The position numbers and the translations under genes are program-made. This document shows, piece after piece, positions 24,329 through 32,739 of a stretch of 64,000 bases of DNA. Under the pieces are notes generated by a model that did no database searches, was not told the origin of the DNA, and saw only the letters and a list, made by a program, of their open reading frames with translations. Position 1 is the first letter of the stretch. Each line of letters opens with the position of its first letter. The stretch comes from JBJXFE01 sp046153875 (GTDB lineage: Bacteria; Planctomycetota; Phycisphaerae; Phycisphaerales; UBA1924): contig JBJXFE010000013.1 of NCBI GenBank assembly GCA_046153875.1, positions 1 through 64,000 of the forward strand, given 5' to 3'.

Positions 24329-26065
24329 CTACGGCGGCGGGCTCGGCGTCCGCCACCCCTGCGCGATGGGGTAACGCCGCCCGGTGCCGAACGCGACGGT
24401 CGTGACCTTCGGTCCCGTGGCGAGCTGCTTGCGCTTGTACTCCGACAGCCGGATCAGCCGCACCACGCGCGACACCGTGGCCCCGTCGATGCCGGTCTCG
24501 CGCGTGATCCGTGCCGGCGACTCGTGCCGCTCCACGTGCCGCTCGATGATCGCGTCGAGCACGTCGTACGGTGGCAGGGAGTCCTGGTCCGTCTGGTTCG
24601 GTCGCAGCTCGGCGCTGGGGGGCTTGGCGATCGACCGCTCGGGGATCGGCGATGGGTCGCCGGCCCAGGCTCCGCACGTCGCCGCGGTCGCGTTGATCCA
24701 GCGCGCCAGCGCGTACACCTGCATCTTGGACACGTCGCAGAGCACCGCGTACCCGCCGTTCATGTCGCCGTAGAGCGTGCAGTAACCGACCGCCAGCTCG
24801 CTCTTGTTCCCGGTCGTGAGCACGAGCGCCCCGGTGCGGTTCGACAGAGCCATCAGCAGCGTGCCGCGCACGCGCGACTGGAGGTTCTCCTCCGTCAGGT
24901 CGGGGAGCACCGCGCCCAGAGGTCTGGACCCCTTGGATTCGAGATGAGGATTAATCACTTTCCTGAACCCGTCGAGCGGGGGCGCGATCGGGACGCTGTC
25001 GCATCGGATGCCGAGCCGCCGCGCCAGCTCGAAGGCATCCTCTCGCGAATGGTCCGACGAGTACGGCCCCGGCATGGCGACGCCCAGGACGTTCTCGCGT
25101 CCCAGCGCCGCGACGGCGATCGCGGCCGTCACCGCCGAGTCGATCCCGCCGGAGAGCCCGATGATTACGGCGGTGTGCCCGGTCTTGCGGACGTAGTCGC
25201 GCGTGCCCGTCACCAGCGCCTTGAACAGCAGTTCCTCGTTGCCCGCCGACAGCAGCGGGTCCGGCGCGGACGGGCTGCTCGTGCCGCCCGTGTCGAGGAC
25301 AATCAATCCTTCCTCGAAGCCCGGCGCCGCGGCGGCGAGCGTCCCGTCCGGCGCGAACAGAGCCGAGTGCCCGTCGAAGACGAGGTCGTCGTTTCCGCCG
25401 ACCTGGTTCACCGACGCGACGCACAGGCCGTGCGTGGTCGCGTGACGCTTGAGGATGTCGCGATGCCGGCGACCCTTCCCCAGGACGAATGGGCTCGCTG
25501 ACGGCACGACGAGCACTTCCGCCCCCGACGCGGCCAGAAGGGCGACCGGGTCCGGCCGATCCCGGTACCGAGCGCTGAACCCCGCGTCTTCACCCTTCCA
25601 GAGGTCCTCGCAGATCGCGAGGCCGACCTTGGCGCGGTCACGGCCGACCTCAATGACGACCGCCCGATCACCGGGCGTGAAGTACCGATCCTCGTCGAAT
25701 ACGTCATAGGTCGGGAGAAGCCGCTTGTCGTAGCGATCGACGTAGCGGCCATCGCGGTACACCAGCAGGGAGTTGGCGATGGGACCGTCGAACTTCCCGT
25801 CCTGCACCGGCAGCGGCGTGCCGAAGACGACACAGATCCCCGCCGTCGCGGACTCGCCCAGCCGCTGCGCCTCGCGGACACACGCCCCGACGAACCCTTC
25901 CTCCAGCAGCAAGTCCTTGGGCGGGTAACCGCAGAGGCACAGTTCCGGCAGCGCGACAAGGTCGGCGCCGGCCTCCCTCGCCTTGCCGATCCAATGCGCG
26001 ATACGCTGCGCGTTGCCCGCCAGGTCGCCGACGGTCGGATTGATCTGGGCCAGCGCGAGCCGCAT
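24329..26065 (-). CDS. nadE: Glutamine-dependent NAD+ synthase
   Basis: The 578-residue two-domain enzyme makes NAD+ from deamido-NAD+, ATP and glutamine. The N-terminal nitrilase-type amidase has its catalytic triad: E41 in ALPELCLCGYPPKD, K114 in DRYDKRLLPTY and C152 in GLAICEDLW. The synthetase domain has the PP-loop GLSGGIDSA (293-301), GPYSSDHSREDAFELA and TTGNKSELAVGYCTLYGDMNGG. Length matches the bacterial glutamine-hydrolysing form. Start ATG 26065 gives the family start MRLALAQINPTVGD; longer in-frame starts exist but extend past conserved sequence. No Shine-Dalgarno sequence is obvious. Confidence 0.95.
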   Translation of the reverse strand: MRLALAQINPTVGDLAGNAQRIAHWIGKAREAGADLVALPELCLCGYPPKDLLLEEGFVGACVREAQRLGESATAGICVVFGTPLPVQDGKFDGPIANSLLVYRDGRYVDRYDKRLLPTYDVFDEDRYFTPGDRAVVIEVGRDRAKVGLAICEDLWKGEDAGFSARYRDRPDPVALLAASGAEVLVVPSASPFVLGKGRRHRDILKRHATTHGLCVASVNQVGGNDDLVFDGHSALFAPDGTLAAAAPGFEEGLIVLDTGGTSSPSAPDPLLSAGNEELLFKALVTGTRDYVRKTGHTAVIIGLSGGIDSAVTAAIAVAALGRENVLGVAMPGPYSSDHSREDAFELARRLGIRCDSVPIAPPLDGFRKVINPHLESKGSRPLGAVLPDLTEENLQSRVRGTLLMALSNRTGALVLTTGNKSELAVGYCTLYGDMNGGYAVLCDVSKMQVYALARWINATAATCGAWAGDPSPIPERSIAKPPSAELRPNQTDQDSLPPYDVLDAIIERHVERHESPARITRETGIDGATVSRVVRLIRLSEYKRKQLATGPKVTTVAFGTGRRYPIAQGWRTPSPPP

Positions 26066-26104
26066 GAAGTACCGAATGATACGGGGCGCGGCCGGGAGCA
26101 TCGC

Positions 26105-27112
26105 ATGACGTTGGTTTCCGCTCCGATGTGCCGATGGTGGGGGCTCGGATTCGCGCTGTGCGCGACGGCCACCCACGCTCAGGAGCCGGGCGAGAAGGTG
26201 CTCCTCGCACCGAAGTTTGTTCCCGGGCAGTCGTCGCGGTACACCGTCGAGGCCGAGTTTACGCGCCGACGCGCGCCGCGCGAGGACGCGCCGGGCACGA
26301 TCGTGACGCAGGCGTTCGACATCCGCGCGGAGACCCGCACCGTGGACCGCGAGGGGATCGCGGTCGTCCGTGTGACGTTCGATCGGCTCCGGGTCCGCGT
26401 TGAGCGTCGAGGCGGCGCGGCGGACGCGGGTGATCCCGCGGCGGGCCCGACGCCGACCACGTGGGAATGGAACCGTGCCGCCGGCGAGCCCGTGAGCGAG
26501 GGACCGCCGGTGGCGGGCATGGCCCAGGCCAACGCCGCCCTCGCCGACGCGGTCCTTGAGGTCCGTGTTGCGCCCGACGGCGCGCTGCGGGGTATCGCGG
26601 GGCTGGAGCGGGCCTACGAAGCGCTGGTCGCGCGCGGGCGGGACGCCGAGCCGATCCCGATTCTCGGAGCGCTCTCGCCCGGCGCCGCTGAATCGTTCCT
26701 CGAAGGGTTCTGGTGCCTGGTGCCCGGCGACGGGTCGCCGCCGGTGGTCGCGATCGGCGAATCGTGGGAGGTAGCCCGTTCGACTCCATTCCCGGGTGGG
26801 TACGAGGCCGAGTCCACGGCGGTCTACACGCTCGAGCGAGTGCGGACGAGTGTCGCCGAGATCTCCGGCCAGGTCCGGTACGCCCTGCGCTCCCCCAGGA
26901 TCGAGCCCGACCCCGCCGATCCCATGCCGCGGATCGTCGAACAGTCCGCGCGTGCGGCGGTGACGTGGGACGGCGCGGCGGGCCGGCTGGTCCGGCGCCG
27001 CGTGGAACGCTCGCTCGCGTGGTCCACGACGCTGGCGCTGCGCGAGCCGTTGGAGGTCCGCGATTACACGACGACACGGGTGACGATCACGCTGATGCCC
27101 GAGGCGCCGTAG
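26105..27112 (+). CDS. Secreted hypothetical protein (DUF6263-like)
   Basis: A 335-residue secreted protein. ATG 26105 follows GGGAG; the signal peptide ends in TATHAQ. The mature part is mostly beta: FVPGQSSRYTVEAEFTRR, GIAVVRVTFDRLRVRVE, and later YEAESTAVYTLERVRTSVAEISGQV, ending in a strand ALREPLEVRDYTTTRVTITL. This pattern, with a bulk lipid-carrier-like fold and a stretch measuring 'effective' strands, resembles the loosely defined DUF6263 group, but the assignment is weak. It diverges from nadE with only 39 bases between the starts. Confidence 0.6.
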   Translation: MTLVSAPMCRWWGLGFALCATATHAQEPGEKVLLAPKFVPGQSSRYTVEAEFTRRRAPREDAPGTIVTQAFDIRAETRTVDREGIAVVRVTFDRLRVRVERRGGAADAGDPAAGPTPTTWEWNRAAGEPVSEGPPVAGMAQANAALADAVLEVRVAPDGALRGIAGLERAYEALVARGRDAEPIPILGALSPGAAESFLEGFWCLVPGDGSPPVVAIGESWEVARSTPFPGGYEAESTAVYTLERVRTSVAEISGQVRYALRSPRIEPDPADPMPRIVEQSARAAVTWDGAAGRLVRRRVERSLAWSTTLALREPLEVRDYTTTRVTITLMPEAP

Positions 27113-27155
27113 GCACAGCGACCGCGCGTGCCGCGGCTCAACGCTCCGCTGAGTC

Positions 27156-27171
27156 GTGCTCCGGGGAGCAC
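27156..27171. terminator. GC-rich hairpin between convergent genes
   Basis: GTGCTCCGGGGAGCAC is a perfect inverted repeat (7-bp stem, 2-base loop) in the 69-base spacer between two convergent genes. There is no T-tract on either strand, so it is at best a weak or Rho-assisted terminator. Confidence 0.3.
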
Positions 27172-27181
27172 CGCAGTGCGC

Positions 27182-28249
27182 TCAGGGCGGAGCACCGCGA
27201 CCCGTGGCACCCCCGATACGCTTGAAGAGCCGATCCGGCCGGAGCCACGCCAGGCCGGCCGCGGCCCCCGTCAGGTTGACGATCGCCTCGGCGGCGCCGA
27301 CGAGCAGGGCGACGGCCGCAAACTGTTCGCTGTCCTTGAACGCCAGGGCCGCCGCCAAGCCGGTCGCGCCCCCTTCGCGGAAACCCAGCATCCCCGTCGG
27401 GCTGACCACGCCGATCAGGAAGAACGTGACCGCGACGATCACCGCCTGCTCCACGGGCAGCGCCTGCCCGAGGATGCTGGCGGCCAGCACGAAGCGGGCC
27501 GCCTGAACGCCCGCGTCGGTGAGGCGCAGGGCGACGGTCCCCGCGACCACGCCCGGCGATGAGAGGATCGTGAAGCCTTCGTGCAGGTGGAGCCATGACC
27601 GCGACCGCAAAACGCGCTGGGCGACCCGCAGTCGCAGGGGGTCCAGGATCGCGTGGATCCGCTCGATCCCGCGCTCCCCGCGGAAGAACCGGGCGACGAT
27701 CATCATCGCGGACGCGAGGAGGATCACGCCGCCGCCCGCGGCCGCGATCCAGGGCGCGTCGATCGTCGGGCGCCAGAGGCTCGCCAAGGTGGGCGGCGCG
27801 AGCGCGACGAGCAGCACCGCGGCCACCGCGGCGAACCAGGCCCCGATCACCGCGACCGGGACGCCGTCACGCCGGTTGTGGATGACGACCCGTGCCACCG
27901 CGCTGGGCTTGAACGGCAGGTACGCCAGGAACGTGGCCAGCGCGTTCACCGCGACGACGTCGGACACGCGCAGCCGGCGCACCGGGCGGATCGTCGCCCA
28001 GAAGATCAGGCCGTTGAGGACGATGGACGCCGCGGTGAGCCCCAGCATCCCCAGGATCGACCACGCCGGCGCTCCCGTGAGTCTGGAGAACTGCGCTTGG
28101 TTCGACGGCTGGAGCGCGACGCGGACGCACCACCCGAGCATCGTCAAACCGAGCAGGAAACCGGCGACCTGGACGGCGATGCGGACGCGGGCACGCGCGG
28201 ACGAAGGACCGGGGTTGGGCGGAGTGGGGGGGGGCGGCGTGTCGCTCAA
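27182..28249 (-). CDS. Lysylphosphatidylglycerol-synthase-like (flippase-like) membrane protein
   Basis: A 355-residue integral membrane protein of the LPG_synthase_TM/UPF0104 type. It has about seven to nine hydrophobic helices, including VAGFLLGLTMLGWCVRVAL, IVLNGLIFWATIRPV, VIGAWFAAVAAVLLVAL and VIVAVTFFLIGVVSPTGMLG. The conserved features are NALATFLAYLPFKPSAVARV and the late motif SPTGMLGFREGGATGLAAAL, close to the (P)GGxGxxE signature of the family. The start is TTG 28249, in a TTGA overlap with the stop of the upstream GT-C gene. Coupling suggests the two act together, for example in moving or modifying a lipid-linked sugar. Confidence 0.75.
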   Translation of the reverse strand: MSDTPPPPTPPNPGPSSARARVRIAVQVAGFLLGLTMLGWCVRVALQPSNQAQFSRLTGAPAWSILGMLGLTAASIVLNGLIFWATIRPVRRLRVSDVVAVNALATFLAYLPFKPSAVARVVIHNRRDGVPVAVIGAWFAAVAAVLLVALAPPTLASLWRPTIDAPWIAAAGGGVILLASAMMIVARFFRGERGIERIHAILDPLRLRVAQRVLRSRSWLHLHEGFTILSSPGVVAGTVALRLTDAGVQAARFVLAASILGQALPVEQAVIVAVTFFLIGVVSPTGMLGFREGGATGLAAALAFKDSEQFAAVALLVGAAEAIVNLTGAAAGLAWLRPDRLFKRIGGATGRGAPP

Positions 28250-30462
28250 GGCGCGACTCCGGCACGGTCCGTGTTCAGATCGATCAGCAGGCGGCCCTCG
28301 CGGGGCCACTCGCGCCGCACGCGCACCGTGCGGAGCCACGACGCCACCGCCTCGGGTGTGAGCGTGGGGTCGAGGTACCGGCTGTGCCGGAGGCGGTCGA
28401 GCTGCGGGAGATTCACAAGCACCAGGTCGATCCCCATCTTCCGCAGTTGACCCGTCCACGCCGACGGGTCGCCCGGGGCCGCGCGGATCGCCTCCGCCAT
28501 CGGCGAGCGGTCCCACGTCGTGGCATAGATCATCGGCACGGCCAGGTACAGAGGTGTGGAATCGCCGAACAGATAGATGCGGCGGGGCGCGGGCGCGGAC
28601 AGGTTAAGCAGGACCTCGGGGGTCGGATCGGTCAGGCGTTCGGCCTCGTCCAGGCTGGCGAAGATCGTGCCTGTCAGAGCGCCCGGTCCGACCGTCAGGA
28701 GCGCGTTGGGTCGCCCGTCGCGCTCGCCGACAAACGCGCGAATTGACGACGCCAGCGGGACGAAGGCGGCCACGGCGCCCAGCACAATCCCGACGGGACG
28801 CCGCGCGGGATGGCTTCCAACGGGGCCACGCAGCGCGTCCGCCGCGAGCCCGATCAGAATGCACCCCGGGAGCATCAGCGGAATCAAGAACCGAGACTGA
28901 AGGTGGGAGGCGAACAGCCACGCCAGGAGTTGCGTCAGCAGCCCGATCGAAAGCAGCAACGCGATCCGGCGCGTCAGGGGCCGAGCCAGCGCCACGCACG
29001 AGGCCGCCAACGCCGCCGGGAAGAAGATGCTCCATTGCGGGTGGAGCATCCCGCGGTGCCGCGGACCGGCCGGATCGGCGGGGTCCACGAGGAACAGCAG
29101 TCGGAGACGGTCGAGAATCGGCTCATCCGCGAGCGTCGCGGCCGCGAACCGTGCGGCCTGCTCCGACGACCAATGGGCTGTACCGAAGGTCGAGGTGAGG
29201 TACGGGAAGACAGGGTTCGAGCCGTGCAGTGTGTTGCGGATGAGCCAGGGCGCGATGGCGATCAAGCCGGTGGCCGCGCCGGCTACGACAAGCCTCGGCC
29301 AGTGCCTTCTCGGGGCGAGCCCGAGCAGCAGCACGCCGACCGGCGGCGCGACGAAGAGCAGGGCCGTCGCCTTGCACCCGCAGGCGACCCCGACGAGCAG
29401 GCCGGCGATCGCGCCGCGACGGGCGGGGGAGAGGCCGCGGTCCATCGCGGCGAGCATCGCGGCCGCACCGAGGGCCGTAACGCCCATCTCGTTGTACGCG
29501 AGCGAACCGACGACGATGATCCAGGGTGTGAGCAGGAAGAGCACGCCCGCGATCGCCCCGGGCGTACGCGACGGGCCGTCCGTCGGTCGCGACGGCGCGC
29601 CCGCGGACCCTGTCAAGGTGGGGGTGGGGCTCGCGGTCGCGGTTGACGCGGCCCGGAGCGCGGCGTGGACGCATCGCGCGATTAACCACGCGGAGATCAC
29701 CGCGAGCCACGCGTGCAGGAACTGGCAGGACAGCAGCCGGATACCGTCGCCCGCGACGAGCCCGATCGGCCCCGGCCCGTTCGTCGGAGCGCCCGTCATC
29801 GCGCCCAGGTGCATGAACGCGCTCTCGACGTACCCCGGCAGATACGAGTAGACGTTGTGCTCGAGCGGCACGATGCGTCCGACGGCGAGCCACTCCTGGG
29901 GCAGTTGCAGGTGGTACGAGAGCGCGTCGAACCCTCCGAACTCGCTGCGCCACAGCCATCCCGGCGGTTGGCACGCGGCGGCCGCGAGCAGCGCGACCCC
30001 CGGCAGCGCCAGGAGCGCGATCGCCGGCGGGGACGCGTTCCACGGCTCCGCCTTGCGTCGGATCCGCAGCGATTGGCTCACGGCGAGCGCGACACCGACG
30101 GCCACCACCAGCGTCGCCACGATCCGTCCGCGCTCACCCCCGAGAAGCCCGAGGCATCCGAGCGCGTGGCTCACGGAGAGCAGCAGCGCGAGCCCGAGCC
30201 CGACTTGCAGTGCGGCGCGGTCGCCGCTCCCGCGCATGACCGGAGCGAGCAACCCGCCGAGCCCGATGCCCGCGACCACGTACAGAGCGGCGGGCAGGCC
30301 GGCGCGGACGAGAGTGTCGATCACGGCGGCGACCGCGGTCGCCGGCGGCGCCGGCCCGCCGATCGACGCGAACCCGACGGTGAGCGCGAGGGTGACCGCG
30401 GCGATCGCCGCCAGGACGATCGCGCCGCGCCGATTCCCTATGGCTTGCCCCACGCCCGCCAT
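28246..30462 (-). CDS. GT-C-type multi-span membrane glycosyltransferase-like protein
   Basis: A 738-residue membrane protein with at least ten hydrophobic helices. In the first large loop FGGFDALSYHLQLPQEWL carries an acidic residue and a DxxxYH motif, as expected for the active-site loop of GT-C enzymes using polyprenyl-phosphate sugars (PMT/ArnT/GT39-like). Further typical helices are APWLIRNTLHGSNPVFPYLT (the R-N-x-x-x-x-x-N-P motif common in this superfamily) and LASHLQSRFLIPLMLPG-type segment near residues 515-535. The last ~150 residues form a soluble domain with RRIYLFGDSTPLYLAVP. No ribosome-binding site; TAGACT ends six bases before the ATG. Acceptor unknown. Confidence 0.75.
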   Translation of the reverse strand: MAGVGQAIGNRRGAIVLAAIAAVTLALTVGFASIGGPAPPATAVAAVIDTLVRAGLPAALYVVAGIGLGGLLAPVMRGSGDRAALQVGLGLALLLSVSHALGCLGLLGGERGRIVATLVVAVGVALAVSQSLRIRRKAEPWNASPPAIALLALPGVALLAAAACQPPGWLWRSEFGGFDALSYHLQLPQEWLAVGRIVPLEHNVYSYLPGYVESAFMHLGAMTGAPTNGPGPIGLVAGDGIRLLSCQFLHAWLAVISAWLIARCVHAALRAASTATASPTPTLTGSAGAPSRPTDGPSRTPGAIAGVLFLLTPWIIVVGSLAYNEMGVTALGAAAMLAAMDRGLSPARRGAIAGLLVGVACGCKATALLFVAPPVGVLLLGLAPRRHWPRLVVAGAATGLIAIAPWLIRNTLHGSNPVFPYLTSTFGTAHWSSEQAARFAAATLADEPILDRLRLLFLVDPADPAGPRHRGMLHPQWSIFFPAALAASCVALARPLTRRIALLLSIGLLTQLLAWLFASHLQSRFLIPLMLPGCILIGLAADALRGPVGSHPARRPVGIVLGAVAAFVPLASSIRAFVGERDGRPNALLTVGPGALTGTIFASLDEAERLTDPTPEVLLNLSAPAPRRIYLFGDSTPLYLAVPMIYATTWDRSPMAEAIRAAPGDPSAWTGQLRKMGIDLVLVNLPQLDRLRHSRYLDPTLTPEAVASWLRTVRVRREWPREGRLLIDLNTDRAGVAP

Positions 30463-30468
30463 GAGCCC

Positions 30469-30474
30469 AGTCTA
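30469..30474 (-). promoter_or_regulatory. Putative -10 hexamer (TAGACT) for the GT-C gene
   Basis: TAGACT on the minus strand, six bases before the ATG at 30462, in a 38-base divergent spacer. A second TANNNT element for the divergent fur-like gene lies 14 bases away. Confidence 0.5.
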
Positions 30475-30488
30475 CCGCATCGTGCGCG

Positions 30489-30494
30489 TACCAT
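30489..30494 (+). promoter_or_regulatory. Putative -10 hexamer (TACCAT) for the fur-like gene
   Basis: TACCAT followed by six bases (CACGGC) and the GTG start at 30501. No Shine-Dalgarno sequence fits in this space, so translation would be leaderless. Confidence 0.5.
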
Positions 30495-30500
30495 CACGGC

Positions 30501-31001
30501 GTGCCGACGGCGCCGACAGACGCTCCGGACGGGTTGCTCGACATCGTCGAGCCCCTGTGCGCCGTTTTTCGTCGGGCGCTCAAGGGCGAAGGGCTGAAGT
30601 ACACGACGGAGCGGGCCCAGGTGCTCGACGCGATCCTGCGGCTCGACGGGGTGTTCGAGGCCGAGGAGCTGCGCGCAACGCTCAGGCGTTCGGCGTTCCG
30701 GGTCTCCAAGGCGACGATGTACCGCACGCTCCGGTTGCTGCAGGACGCGGGGATTCTCCAGCGGGTGCTCGTCGCCGACGACCAGACCCACTACCAGCTC
30801 GTGTACGGCCGCCGGCCCAACGACCTGCTCATCCGGATGGACACGCGGAGGATCGAGTCGATCGACGCGCCCGAGCTGGTGGCGCTGCGCGACCGGCTGT
30901 GCCGCGAGCGCGGGCTGGAAGCACGCGGGCACCGCTTTCATGTCTACGCGGCCGCCGCCAAGGTCATGGCGCCGCCGCGTCCACGATCCCGACGCGGGTG
31001 A
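30501..31001 (+). CDS. Fur-family transcriptional regulator without zinc-cysteine motifs
   Basis: A 166-residue Fur-family DNA-binding protein. The winged-helix half is clear: LKGEGLKYTTERAQVLDAIL, DGVFEAEELRATLRR and the recognition helix region VSKATMYRTLRLLQDAGILQ. The dimerisation half is recognisable from DDQTHYQLVYGRRPNDLLI, with RIESIDAPELVALRDRLCRERG and GHRFHVY following. Classical Fur proteins have CxxC pairs for structural zinc here; RRPN stands where CxxC is expected and the C-terminal pair is absent. Metal sensing may be lost or altered. It overlaps the convergent exbD by 38 bases, so a link to iron-dependent ExbBD transport is attractive but unproven. Confidence 0.85.
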   Translation: MPTAPTDAPDGLLDIVEPLCAVFRRALKGEGLKYTTERAQVLDAILRLDGVFEAEELRATLRRSAFRVSKATMYRTLRLLQDAGILQRVLVADDQTHYQLVYGRRPNDLLIRMDTRRIESIDAPELVALRDRLCRERGLEARGHRFHVYAAAAKVMAPPRPRSRRG

Positions 31002-31434
31002 TCCCGGCTCGGGTGCAGGAATCGTGAACCCGTACCACGTCACGGTACGGCACGGCGTCGTCCGGCGCGATGAGGATGAGGACACCGCTCGGTCCCGCGT
31101 CGCGGCCCAGGAGCCCGAGCTGGGCCTCCAGGTGGTCCAGTGACATCGCCGCGCCCAGGCCGTCCGCGATCGTGCGTCCCGCGGCATCGCGCGAGAGCCG
31201 CACGTCGAACCGCGCGGGAGGGAGCGCGAACGGGTCATCGAGCGTCGCCACGGCACCCGCGCCGACCGACGGCAGCGCCGTGCGGAGGAACCACTCCGGG
31301 CCGATGAGCGCGGTCGCGGCCATGTAGAAGATCAGGATGACCATGACGACGTCCACCATGGGCGTCATGTTGGGCCCGAAGCGCAACTCCCACCGATCCA
31401 GGGCGCCGCGGCGTCGCAGTGTCCCGCGGGTCAT
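30964..31434 (-). CDS. ExbD/TolR family protein (second copy)
   Basis: A 156-residue biopolymer-transport protein. It has a short cytoplasmic N-terminus, LRFGPNMTPMVDVVMVILIFYMAA with the family's NxTPMVDVV motif and the membrane Asp that carries protons, and a periplasmic domain ending DSCTRAGITRVGIVD. Together with ExbB it uses the proton gradient to energise TonB-type outer-membrane or Tol-type processes. The ATG 31434 overlaps the stop of the other exbD (ATGA). The periplasmic domain has an unusual insertion-like stretch (SVGAGAVATLDDPFALPPAR). Confidence 0.85.
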   Translation of the reverse strand: MTRGTLRRRGALDRWELRFGPNMTPMVDVVMVILIFYMAATALIGPEWFLRTALPSVGAGAVATLDDPFALPPARFDVRLSRDAAGRTIADGLGAAMSLDHLEAQLGLLGRDAGPSGVLILIAPDDAVPYRDVVRVHDSCTRAGITRVGIVDAAAP

Positions 31435-31853
31435 GGCGCGTGCTCCGCGGCCAGGCGCAGGCTGGGCACTCCGGCGGCCCGGCACGCTTCCAGCACGGGC
31501 CGCACCGCGCCGTAGGCCAGCTCGCGCGAGGCCCGTACCTGTACGACCGTTGCCGGCTTCTCCGCGAGCCGGGCCCGCACGAGGAGGCCGAGCTGCTCGG
31601 CGCCGATCTGTTCGTTGTCCACGATCACACGCGCGCCCCGGTCGGTGTCCGCGAGGATGTTCACCACCAGCACGTCCTGGGCCGGGCGGGAGGACCCGGT
31701 GGAGGTTTCGGGCAGGCGAAGCTGCGCCCGCTGGTCGGCCGCCATCTTCCCGACGATCAGGAAGAAGATGATCATGCACATCACCACGTCGATCAGCGGC
31801 GTGACGTTGACGTCGCCGAACGGCCGCGCGGTGTAGAGGAGTCGGCGACGCAT
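31431..31853 (-). CDS. ExbD/TolR family protein (first copy)
   Basis: A 140-residue ExbD-type protein: FGDVNVTPLIDVVMCMIIFFLIVG contains the NVTPLIDVV motif with the essential membrane aspartate. The periplasmic part has VNILADTDRGARVIVDNEQ and VQVRASRELAYGAVRPVLEACRAAG, the usual ExbD fold. It lies 21 bases after exbB and overlaps the second exbD. Two ExbD genes per ExbB are common in planctomycetes and suggest a heteromeric complex. Members normally form a 5:2 ExbB:ExbD motor. Confidence 0.9.
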   Translation of the reverse strand: MRRRLLYTARPFGDVNVTPLIDVVMCMIIFFLIVGKMAADQRAQLRLPETSTGSSRPAQDVLVVNILADTDRGARVIVDNEQIGAEQLGLLVRARLAEKPATVVQVRASRELAYGAVRPVLEACRAAGVPSLRLAAEHAP

Positions 31854-31874
31854 GGAAGTGGGGCCGGTGAGGGG

Positions 31875-32648
31875 TTACGCGCGCGCGGGCACCGGCGGTC
31901 GTTCCGGGCGTGCGGTCGGGGTCTTCGGCGCTTCGTCGGCTTCGGCGAGGCGCTCCACAAACTCTGAGCTGACGGACATCGCCCGGTTGCACAGCCGATC
32001 GATCGTGGTGCGATAGAACCCGAACACCAGCAGGCAGGGCGCCGCGAGGCACAGCCCCAGCAGTGTGTGGAAGAGCGCCTTGGAGATGCCCAGAGACAGG
32101 TCGGCGGGCTTCGCGTTCCCGCCCGTCACCCCGAGCTCGGTGAACGCCAGGATCATGCCCCAGACGGTGCCGGCGAGCCCGACCAGCGGGCCCAGGTTTC
32201 CGATCACGTTCAGCGGCTCGATCCGCCGGAACCACCCCGCACACTGCTCGGTGGCGGCCAGCTCCGCGGCCTCGCGCATGGCGGCACGCCCGCGATCCGG
32301 CTCGTCGGGCTTGTGGTGAGGCAGGGCCGCGCGGAGCACCGCGGAGAGGAACGAAGCGTCCCTGCGGACAAAGTCGCGCAGCTCACCCAGCCGGCCCGTG
32401 GTCACCAGCCCGCGGATCCCCTCGACCGAACGGGCGGGCAGGATGTTCGCCTCGCGGATGTCCATGACGCAGCGCGTGATATACGCGACGGCCGCCAGCG
32501 AGCCCGCGATCAGCAGGACGCTGAAGAAATCGAACGACTGGACGAACATGTCCCAGAGGGACTGCGTCGGCGCGGCGGGGGCTCCCTGCGCGAACGCGGG
32601 GGCGGCGAGCGCGACGGCGCTGAGGATGGCGAGCGTCCTTGCAGGCAT
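31875..32648 (-). CDS. MotA/TolQ/ExbB proton channel family protein
   Basis: A 257-residue ExbB-like protein. An N-terminal signal-like segment (LAILSAVALAAPAFAQ) precedes SFDFFSVLLIAGSLAAVAYITR (first membrane helix). The conserved core is IEPLNVIGNLGPLVGLAGTVWGMILAF and LFHTLLGLCLAAPCLLVFGFYR, matching the last two ExbB helices with their GLxGTVxGM motif. The start chosen, ATG 32648, has AGGAT eight bases upstream; ATG 32657 is the alternative. It forms an operon exbB-exbD-exbD. The extra signal peptide before the first helix is a known variant in this family. Confidence 0.9.
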   Translation of the reverse strand: MPARTLAILSAVALAAPAFAQGAPAAPTQSLWDMFVQSFDFFSVLLIAGSLAAVAYITRCVMDIREANILPARSVEGIRGLVTTGRLGELRDFVRRDASFLSAVLRAALPHHKPDEPDRGRAAMREAAELAATEQCAGWFRRIEPLNVIGNLGPLVGLAGTVWGMILAFTELGVTGGNAKPADLSLGISKALFHTLLGLCLAAPCLLVFGFYRTTIDRLCNRAMSVSSEFVERLAEADEAPKTPTARPERPPVPARA

Positions 32649-32739
32649 CGGGATCATCCTAACCCATCGCGGTCGTCGGCGTTGCGGATCGATACTGGTC
32701 AGGGAATGCGGACGGCCGTTATCCGCGGCGTCGTGGGGC

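Noticed and set aside
23558..25501. Plus-strand open frame of 647 codons opposite nadE and the 23825 gene
   Set aside because: It is antisense to well-supported genes, is Arg/His/Gly-rich and shows no motifs.
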